Below, in pieces: positions 7,545-12,369 of a DNA stretch of 14,506 nt. Positions within the stretch are counted from its first letter, which is position 1; every line of letters begins with the position of its first letter. The position numbers and the translations under genes were made by a program. Source of the stretch: Candidatus Portiera sp. (lineage in GTDB: Bacteria > Pseudomonadota > Gammaproteobacteria > CBDBNL01 > JAAOII01); assembly GCA_015163845.1 (NCBI GenBank), contig JAAOII010000090.1, positions 1-14,506 on the forward strand. The letters are read 5' to 3'. Under the pieces are notes generated by a model that saw only the letters and a list, made by a program, of their open reading frames with translations, was not told the origin of the DNA and did no database searches.

Positions 7545-8555
7545 TTAAGCTGGTATGCCAAGTCGTGGCTTGGCTTGGATGATTAAGTTGTCTTTTTGCC
7601 CCTTAGATAATCTATAACTAGCGGTTAGTGCTACCATGGCGGCATTGTCCGTCGCATATTCAAGCGGAGCAAAATAAACTTTCATACCTCTTGAGGATGA
7701 TTTTGCCTTTGCCATATCCCTGAAATATCTATTGGCACTTACTCCTCCAACTATGGCAATATTTTTTATGCCTTTTTCCTGTGCTAGGGCTAGGGTTTTA
7801 TCTGTGAGTCCTTTGGTAATGGTATGCTGAAATGCAGCAGCTAGGTCTGCAACTTCTCTGTCATTTTGCAAGTCAAGCTTTGCTGCCAGATATCTAACTT
7901 GGGTCTTAATGCCGCTGAAACTAAAATCATAATCTCCACTATTTGCCATGGGCATGGTTAGTTTGTGTTTACTACTGAATCTGCTATGATCGCCTTTTTT
8001 AGCTAGCTTTTCTAATTCTGCTCCTCCTGGATAAGATAATCCCAATAGCACCGCGGTCTTGTCAAATGCTTCACCAGCGGCATCATCACGGGTCTGTCCA
8101 TGCAGGCGATAGTCACCATAGTCCAACACCTCATAGAGTTGCGTATGGCCGCCACTGACTAAAAGCGTAACATAAGGGAAGCTTGGTTTATCATCAGAGA
8201 GTAAAGGAGATAATATGTGTGACTCTAAGTGATGTATACCAAGTGCGGGAACTTCCAAGCCATAAGCCAAAGAGCGTGCATAAGCTGCACCAGCCATTAG
8301 ACAAGGAATTAGCCCAGGTCCCATGGTATAGGCGACTGCATCTATGGCTTTCTTGCTAACCTCTGCCTCTTGCAGACATTCTTCTGTGAGTGGAATGAGT
8401 TTTTCTATGTGGCTACGAGCAGCTAGTTCTGGAACCACCCCTTTATACTTTTGATGGATTACAAATTGTGAATATACTTTATGGGCTAGCACCCCTGACT
8501 TATAAAGAGCCACGGCTGTTTCATCACAGGATGACTCCACTGCAAAAATTAACAT
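7545..8555 (-). CDS. tsaD: tRNA N6-threonylcarbamoyladenosine (t6A37) transferase subunit TsaD
   Basis: Transfers the threonylcarbamoyl group from TC-AMP to A37 of ANN-decoding tRNAs, working with TsaB and TsaE in bacteria (neither is in this window). It belongs to the Kae1/TsaD ASKHA fold. Motifs: VESSCDETA at the N terminus, VPELAARSH, the metal-binding histidines His109 and His113 in HHLESH, LLVSGGHTQL, the DDAAGEAFDKTA loop, SGIKTQVR, VGGVSANRYFR, and the YATDNAAM aspartate. The length of 336 matches the family. The ATG at 8555-8553 gives the exact family start; no Shine-Dalgarno is evident. It is convergent with the rlmB-like gene (12 nt apart) and divergent from the truncated CinA-like copy. 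It is universally important for translation, which makes this a stable chromosomal flank for the neighbouring insertion. Confidence 0.97.
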   Translation of the reverse strand: MLIFAVESSCDETAVALYKSGVLAHKVYSQFVIHQKYKGVVPELAARSHIEKLIPLTEECLQEAEVSKKAIDAVAYTMGPGLIPCLMAGAAYARSLAYGLEVPALGIHHLESHILSPLLSDDKPSFPYVTLLVSGGHTQLYEVLDYGDYRLHGQTRDDAAGEAFDKTAVLLGLSYPGGAELEKLAKKGDHSRFSSKHKLTMPMANSGDYDFSFSGIKTQVRYLAAKLDLQNDREVADLAAAFQHTITKGLTDKTLALAQEKGIKNIAIVGGVSANRYFRDMAKAKSSSRGMKVYFAPLEYATDNAAMVALTASYRLSKGQKDNLIIQAKPRLGIPA

Positions 8556-8631
8556 ATCAGAGTTAGCATCCGCACCACTAGCATTAATAGAAATTGGACG
8601 TCGGTTAATCTATATCTTGCATAACACTAAC

Positions 8632-8637
8632 ATTATA
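8632..8637 (-). promoter_or_regulatory. Possible -10 box for tsaD
   Basis: A perfect TATAAT on the minus strand, about 76 nt upstream of the tsaD ATG and only 21 bp from the -10 box of the divergent CinA-like promoter. No clear -35 is seen. If used, the leader would be about 70 nt and the two divergent promoters would overlap. Confidence 0.4.
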
Positions 8638-8655
8638 GGGCATTACCCCCAAATG

Positions 8656-8823
8656 TTCTATAATTATCTTATGGCACATAAATTTACAACTGCGGCGTTC
8701 CTTATCATAGGCAATGAGATTTTGGATGGTTCCACCAAGGACAAGAACTTAGCAGAACTCATAGCCCAACTTAATCCCAAAGGCATCTTAGTCAGAGAAG
8801 TGCGGGTGGTGAGGGACGAAGAA
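8656..8823 (+). repeat. Direct repeat, left copy (promoter + 51 codons of the CinA-like gene)
   Basis: This 168-bp segment matches 11506-11673 at a constant offset of 2850 bp with five mismatches (8666, 8697, 8727, 8802, 8805), so 163/168 are identical. One mismatch lies between the -10 box and the ATG; the other four are third-codon-position synonymous changes (Ala, Asp, Val, Arg). Identity ends abruptly at 8823/11673. Upstream of 8656 only loose similarity remains. Confidence 0.95.
8659..8664 (+). promoter_or_regulatory. -10 box of the truncated CinA-like copy, now facing the defence cassette
   Basis: TATAAT ends 6 nt before the ATG at 8671. The expected transcription start therefore falls on or next to the ATG, implying a leaderless mRNA. 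The same arrangement is kept in the downstream copy (11509-11514). With the gene body cut off, this promoter now points into the MotB-like gene 229 nt downstream. Confidence 0.6.
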
Positions 8824-8826
8824 TAA
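8671..8826 (+). pseudogene. Truncated 5' fragment of the CinA-N/MoaB-like gene (51 codons)
   Basis: It starts with MAHKFTTAAFLIIGNEILDG and is identical at protein level to the first 51 residues of the intact gene at 11521, then ends at a TAA that is the first codon past the breakpoint. A full protein of this type is 261 residues, so the fragment lacks most of the fold, including the SGGIGPTHDD region, and cannot be functional. A longer reading from an upstream TTG (8617) is unlikely, because the duplicate shows the real ATG directly after a -10 box. It probably marks the original resident gene, broken when the cassette arrived. It may still be translated as a leader peptide ahead of the defence genes (61-nt gap to the next start). 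Confidence 0.9.
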
Positions 8827-8841
8827 CAACCGAATAATCAT

Positions 8842-8898
8842 AAGGGGGAAGTACTAATAAAAATGAATAATAAAAATAATAATAACAGTGAAAACTAA
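8842..8898 (+). promoter_or_regulatory. Shine-Dalgarno and AAT-rich start region of the MotB-like gene, with a competing 11-codon ORF
   Basis: AAGGGGGAAG (8842-8851) is the strongest Shine-Dalgarno-like stretch near the cassette start, but the nearest ATG (8863) opens only MNNKNNNNSEN and stops at 8896-8898. The MotB-like gene starts in another frame, at GTG 8888, inside that short ORF and 36 nt from the Shine-Dalgarno. The region is an imperfect AAT repeat with an A5 run. Either the short ORF is a leader that feeds ribosomes to the GTG by reinitiation, or slippage here joins the two frames. Confidence 0.5.
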
Positions 8899-9604
8899 TA
8901 GAGCTATTTGGATTCCGTATGCAGATGTAATGGCAGCTTTGGTATTACTATTTGCTTTGCTAATTATTTTCTTTGCACTAAAGGATGAAGAAGAAAAAAT
9001 ACCATCGGTTGATAATAACAAAACTGATATATTAGTACCAGTTTCTATTTTGGTATTGGATCTATACAAAGAATTGAATGCATCTGTAGAGAACAAATAT
9101 GATAAATGGGGTATTCGTTTGTTGGATGATTTAACAATTACATTTGAGAATCCTGTTGTATTGTTTGAACAAGATAGCTACTTAATTAAACAAGAATTTG
9201 AGGACATTCTAGATCAATGGGCACCAGTATATTTTTCTATAGTTACTAAAGATAAGTATCGTAATGTTGTCAAGGAGATTAAAATAGAAGGCCATACTGC
9301 GAGGAAGTCACCAGTCCATAATTCGTATATTAGAACTGTTGAACTTTCTCAACATAGAGCTCGTTCTATATTAGATTACATAATGCAAACTTCTTATTTT
9401 AAGTCCTTACCTTTATCTGGACAGAAGCGTTTAGAATATATGGTGAGTGCTAATGGTTTTGGCTATGGTAGAGCAATAGATGATGAATATATTCCTGTTA
9501 TAGTTTCTGGGAACCCGATTAGTCATAAATCAAGAAGAGTTTTATTTAAGATTATCATCCATAGTGCCGGCGAGGATATAGTAGCACATATCAAAGGAAT
9601 ATAG
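8888..9604 (+). CDS. ZorB-like MotB/OmpA-domain membrane protein
   Basis: Predicted stator-type inner-membrane protein. One N-terminal transmembrane helix (about 9-31) begins with WIPYADVMAALVLLF; Asp13 sits where MotB-family proteins carry their ion-binding aspartate. A charged linker (KDEEEK) and a periplasmic OmpA/MotB peptidoglycan-binding domain (about 75-235) follow, with IKIEGHTA (Gly135-His136-Thr137) and an LSQHRARSILDYI helix. The length is 238. Known: Zorya ZorB has this architecture and pairs with ZorA. Inferred: it anchors a proton- or sodium-driven complex to the cell wall. The start is GTG, since an in-frame stop at 8864-8866 excludes longer versions, and the seven residues before the helix suit a MotB-like protein. 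It comes before the MotA-like gene, the reverse of the usual zorA-zorB order. Flagellar MotB or TolR is unlikely given the neighbours. Confidence 0.75.
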   Translation: MKTNRAIWIPYADVMAALVLLFALLIIFFALKDEEEKIPSVDNNKTDILVPVSILVLDLYKELNASVENKYDKWGIRLLDDLTITFENPVVLFEQDSYLIKQEFEDILDQWAPVYFSIVTKDKYRNVVKEIKIEGHTARKSPVHNSYIRTVELSQHRARSILDYIMQTSYFKSLPLSGQKRLEYMVSANGFGYGRAIDDEYIPVIVSGNPISHKSRRVLFKIIIHSAGEDIVAHIKGI

Positions 9605-9625
9605 TATTAACACTCTAAATAAATA

Positions 9626-10672
9626 ATGAAAATTTTCTCTCTTTCTGCAATTCAAAAATCGGGTTATTTTTTAATAATAGCATTGATATCTTTGGGTTTT
9701 GGAATATCTTCGCCTTGGACAGGACTTCATCATCTAGCAGCAGGGTTTCTCTTTGCTGCGGTTGTGGTTTCTATATGCCTCCATTATAGAAAGAAAAAAT
9801 CTAGCGAACTTATTGAGGCGATGGGAACTTTATCGGGGATAGGTTTAACATTTGTTGGACTTGTATTGGCATTATTTAATTTAAAGTTAGGCGACTCTAC
9901 AGAAATTCGTGATAGTATATTAGGTCTTTTGAATGGAATATATCCAGCATTCTTTTCATCAATAGCGGGGATATTAGTTGCATTATCAACTAATTGGTTT
10001 TCTGGTTTTTGGAAAATGGACAACGCTATTGAAGTGTTGCCAGAAGATATGGATATTGATAATCAAATTCTTCATGAATTAAAAAACATTACTAAAGGGC
10101 AAGGAGAGCTAAACAAGTCATTTGAAAGTTTCGCTGAAAAAATGGCAGAAAATAATATGAATGCACTTAAAGAGGTTATCAATGATTTTAACAACAAGCT
10201 ACAGGAGCAATTTGGTGAAAACTTTAAGCAGTTAAACGAAGCAGTCAAAGCATTGGTAGATTGGCAGGAGAATTATAAGATTATTGTGGAAGAAACTCAG
10301 ACCAACCTCAAGCAAATGAATAATTCACTAAAAAACTCCAATAAGGCAATACAAGAAGTATCTGGCGTGATGGGAAGCATTAAAGGGCATGCGGATGCAT
10401 TCAACGAAATATCTGGAAAGATAAATAATACCTTGAATGACTTAGAATCTGCTATGGATAAGAATAAAGAAGCTGCAGGTGCCTTTATTCAGTTTGGTGA
10501 CCGACTAGAAGGAGTGCCAAGAAAGATTCAAGAAGGCATTACAGAAAGCAATAACAAAGCTTTAGAAAACCTTAGCCAGAATCTAGGAGGCATATCAGAA
10601 AAATTGGTTGAAGATTATCGAAAAGTCCAGAAAGCAATTGAAAGGATAAAAGAAATTCATAAAGATAACTAG
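9626..10672 (+). CDS. ZorA-like MotA-family membrane protein with coiled-coil tail
   Basis: Four hydrophobic segments are seen: about 11-27, 33-53, 67-88 (GTLSGIGLTFVGLVLALFNL) and 98-124 (LLNGIYPAFFSSIAGILVAL). The last two resemble the MotA/ExbB/TolQ core, with small and polar residues (Thr75, Ser111, Ser112) that could face the MotB-like helix. From about residue 130 to 348 the protein is hydrophilic and heptad-like (Leu/Ile/Ala spaced among Asn, Lys, Glu, Gln), a predicted cytoplasmic coiled coil. If fully helical, about 215 residues would span roughly 32 nm. Known: ZorA of Zorya systems has a membrane motor part and a long intracellular tail. This tail is shorter than I would expect for typical ZorA. 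The ATG lies 21 nt after the previous stop, with no clear Shine-Dalgarno. Flagellar MotA lacks such a tail. Confidence 0.72.
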   Translation: MKIFSLSAIQKSGYFLIIALISLGFGISSPWTGLHHLAAGFLFAAVVVSICLHYRKKKSSELIEAMGTLSGIGLTFVGLVLALFNLKLGDSTEIRDSILGLLNGIYPAFFSSIAGILVALSTNWFSGFWKMDNAIEVLPEDMDIDNQILHELKNITKGQGELNKSFESFAEKMAENNMNALKEVINDFNNKLQEQFGENFKQLNEAVKALVDWQENYKIIVEETQTNLKQMNNSLKNSNKAIQEVSGVMGSIKGHADAFNEISGKINNTLNDLESAMDKNKEAAGAFIQFGDRLEGVPRKIQEGITESNNKALENLSQNLGGISEKLVEDYRKVQKAIERIKEIHKDN

Positions 10673-10677
10673 CATAT

Positions 10678-11475
10678 ATGAGTTCGGGTGAATGGCCTTT
10701 TCTAAAAGAAATAGGAGCTACTAAATCTATTAGCAAACTAGTACCAGCTAATTTGATAGAGCTGACTAAAAAACTAACAGCAGGAGAATTAATGACTGCT
10801 GAAGAATTAATCCAATTGGAAAGCACCTGGGTAAAAAAATCTCCCTATCTAGATGCTGAAGGAAACCCCTTTGTTTTGTTTATTCCTGACAGATCGTTTT
10901 CTGAGTATGGATGGGGTGCTCGCCTCCGCAAGTCATTCCTAAAAGGAGGAGTTACTAAATCTAAATATAAGTATCATTTTATGCACTGCTCTACTCAAAT
11001 GTCTATGCATGCGAACCAGAGAGAAGCAAGATATAAAGCAAAATATGATATAGAATATCCTTTTTTTCCACGAGCAGGTGAAGATAGAGGACAGGATATT
11101 TTAGACGTGTGCAAGAAATGTTTGGGTGAATATGGTTTCTATAGATTTCATGGACATCAGAGTCCTACGGTAGAAGAATTTAATATGGAAGTTTTTTTTG
11201 ACTCTTGCAATGGAGCGTATCCTGAAGTTTTCCGACCTAGCCATCAAGGATATAACATGGCCTATACAAAAGATTGGAATCAAATATCTAGGAAATATAA
11301 AGCAGAGAAAGGTTGGACCTGTGAAAAATGTAATAAAGATTTATCCCAAAATAAATTTGAATTACATAGTCATCATATCAATGGAGTAAAGGATGATAAC
11401 AGACCTAGCAACTTAAAGGCACTATGCCACTCATGTCATAGTGAAGAGCCCCAACATGGGCATCTTAAAAGATGA
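10678..11475 (+). CDS. HNH endonuclease, candidate ZorE-type effector
   Basis: 265 residues, soluble. The C terminus is an HNH nuclease with a zinc-binding frame: Cys215 and Cys218 (CEKC), HSHHING with His232/His233, a conserved Asn (241 or 245) in RPSNLKALC, and Cys250, Cys253 and His254 (CHSCH). This is the classic beta-beta-alpha-metal nuclease pattern, which cuts DNA. The N-terminal about 200 residues are not recognised; they include a possible second metal site (His103/Cys104 with Cys145 and Cys148 in CKKC) and a basic patch (GARLRKSFLKGG). Known: type II Zorya uses an HNH effector, ZorE. Its start lies 5 nt after the MotA-like stop, so it is co-transcribed. Inferred: it is the DNA-attacking part of the system. 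A stand-alone restriction nuclease or homing endonuclease is less likely given this tight operon. Confidence 0.78.
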   Translation: MSSGEWPFLKEIGATKSISKLVPANLIELTKKLTAGELMTAEELIQLESTWVKKSPYLDAEGNPFVLFIPDRSFSEYGWGARLRKSFLKGGVTKSKYKYHFMHCSTQMSMHANQREARYKAKYDIEYPFFPRAGEDRGQDILDVCKKCLGEYGFYRFHGHQSPTVEEFNMEVFFDSCNGAYPEVFRPSHQGYNMAYTKDWNQISRKYKAEKGWTCEKCNKDLSQNKFELHSHHINGVKDDNRPSNLKALCHSCHSEEPQHGHLKR

Positions 11476-11505
11476 TATACTTAAGGGTATTTATACCTAT
11501 AAACA

Positions 11506-11673
11506 TTCTATAATTGTCTTATGGCACATAAATTTACAACTGCGGCTTTCCTTATCATAGGCAATGAGATTTTGGACGGTTCCACCAAGGACAAGAACTT
11601 AGCAGAACTCATAGCCCAACTTAATCCCAAAGGCATCTTAGTCAGAGAAGTACGTGTGGTGAGGGACGAAGAA
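11506..11673 (+). repeat. Direct repeat, right copy (promoter + first 51 codons of the intact CinA-like gene)
   Basis: This partner of 8656-8823 (163/168 identical) continues without a break into the full-length gene. The bases before it (11476-11505) contain a short palindrome, GGTAT-TT-ATACC (11486-11497). They show only loose similarity to the sequence before the left copy, as expected if the right-hand promoter region came from a diverged allele. Confidence 0.95.
11509..11514 (+). promoter_or_regulatory. -10 box of the intact CinA-like gene
   Basis: TATAAT ends 6 nt before the ATG at 11521, exactly as in the left copy, again predicting transcription from about the ATG and a leaderless message. 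No -35 match at 16-18 nt; the short palindrome 11486-11497 occupies that area. This promoter restores independent expression of the gene downstream of the cassette. Confidence 0.55.
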
Positions 11674-12306
11674 GTTGCAATAATAGATGCACTCAAACAA
11701 TTCACTGACGCCTATGATTTTGTATTTACCAGTGGTGGCATAGGTCCCACCCATGATGATATAACCACGTCTACAGTTGCTAAGTTCTTCGGCAAAGAGT
11801 TGCAACTAAACCAAGAATCACTACAGACGATGCAAGACAGATATAAGGTGGAGGGCAGAGACCTTTCCTATATGAATGACTATGTTATGAAGATGGCATA
11901 TCTGCCACAGGATGCTGTGCCGATAAAGAATAGTATCAGTGCTGCTCCGGGCTTTCAAATTGGCAAGGTCTATGTATTAGCTGGCGTGCCGAATATTTTT
12001 CAGGCAATGCTTGAGTCACTTCTTACTGAAGTTCCACAGGGGCGGGTTATGCATTCATCCTCCATGTTGGTATATGTGGGAGAAAGTAGGATAGCCGAGG
12101 ATTTAGAGAAGATGGAGGAGGAAGAGTCCGCCACAAATAATTTAGAGATTGGTAGTTATCCGCGACGTTTAGAAGGTGGACCGCCGCATTATTCTGTCAA
12201 GGTTGTGGCACGTTCCGATCAACCACAACTCCCCAATGAGGTGTTGGGCAAACTGCAAAAAATCTTTAAGCAACGCGGTATAGATTGCAAAATGGATACC
12301 CCTTAA
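11521..12306 (+). CDS. CinA N-terminal / MoaB-like molybdopterin-binding-fold protein
   Basis: COG1058-type protein: a MoaB/MogA-like fold (about 1-175) with LIIGNEILDGSTKDKN, VREVRVVRDEE and the fold's signature SGGIGPTHDD, then AGVPNIFQAM. At 261 residues it lacks the C-terminal nicotinamide-nucleotide deamidase (PncC) domain of full CinA. The exact reaction is unknown; single-domain relatives are annotated as molybdopterin-binding or competence/damage-inducible proteins, and full CinA hydrolyses ADP-ribose and deamidates NMN. The ATG is fixed by the duplicated 5' end and the -10 box 6 nt upstream. Its first 51 codons differ from the truncated copy at 8671 by four synonymous changes only, so this 5' end probably arrived with the cassette. 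The next gene, aceE, starts 63 nt downstream. Confidence 0.85.
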   Translation: MAHKFTTAAFLIIGNEILDGSTKDKNLAELIAQLNPKGILVREVRVVRDEEVAIIDALKQFTDAYDFVFTSGGIGPTHDDITTSTVAKFFGKELQLNQESLQTMQDRYKVEGRDLSYMNDYVMKMAYLPQDAVPIKNSISAAPGFQIGKVYVLAGVPNIFQAMLESLLTEVPQGRVMHSSSMLVYVGESRIAEDLEKMEEEESATNNLEIGSYPRRLEGGPPHYSVKVVARSDQPQLPNEVLGKLQKIFKQRGIDCKMDTP

Positions 12307-12340
12307 TTTTCATCCTATCTCATAATTACTGGGAATATTG

Positions 12341-12346
12341 TATAAT
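12341..12346 (+). promoter_or_regulatory. Possible -10 box for aceE
   Basis: TATAAT, preceded directly by TTG, lies 23 nt upstream of the aceE ATG in the 63-nt spacer after the CinA-like gene. No -35 match is seen at normal spacing. It would place the start of transcription about 16 nt before the ATG, with purine-rich AGAGATAAG (12352-12360) serving as ribosome binding site. No terminator is visible between the two genes, so read-through is also possible. Confidence 0.45.
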
Positions 12347-12369
12347 AACTTTAGAGATAAGAATAAATT

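Larger units (their letters stand above)
8824..11505 (+). mobile_element. Inserted defence cassette flanked by 168-bp direct repeats
   Basis: About 2.7 kb of DNA separates the broken and the intact copies of the CinA-like 5' end. It holds three tightly packed plus-strand genes (gaps of 21 and 5 nt). It is visibly richer in A+T than its flanks: two 60-base stretches in the MotA-like gene each have 20 G+C, against 26-34 in stretches sampled from flanking genes. No integrase, transposase, terminal inverted repeats or tRNA gene is seen. Known: defence genes often travel in such modules. Inferred: entry by recombination using the target gene's own 5' end. Confidence 0.6.

Noticed and set aside
7557..7574. 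Inverted repeat GCCAAG/CTTGGC as an operon terminator
   Set aside because: It lies inside the tsaD coding region with a 6-nt loop and no T-run after it; likely a chance match.
8617..8826. A 69-codon version of the truncated CinA-like fragment starting at TTG 8617
   Set aside because: The duplicated intact gene begins at the matching ATG (11521), and the -10 box lies between 8617 and 8671, so the longer start would be outside the transcript.
8854..9096. 80-codon minus-strand ORF over the start of the MotB-like gene
   Set aside because: It is the complement of a gene with a clear transmembrane helix and OmpA domain; no motif or start signal of its own.
8888..10672. Reading the MotA/MotB-like pair as a flagellar or Tol/Exb energising complex
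   Set aside because: No flagellar, tol or ton genes are nearby, the MotA-like protein carries a long coiled-coil tail, and an HNH nuclease follows within 5 nt.
11486..11497. Palindrome GGTATTTATACC as an operator or attachment core
   Set aside because: Only 5-bp arms in A+T-rich DNA, and not repeated at the left junction; too weak to call.
8824..11505. Insertion sequence or integrase-driven island
   Set aside because: No transposase or recombinase gene, no terminal inverted repeats and no short target duplication; the flanking repeats are instead long copies of a gene's 5' end.
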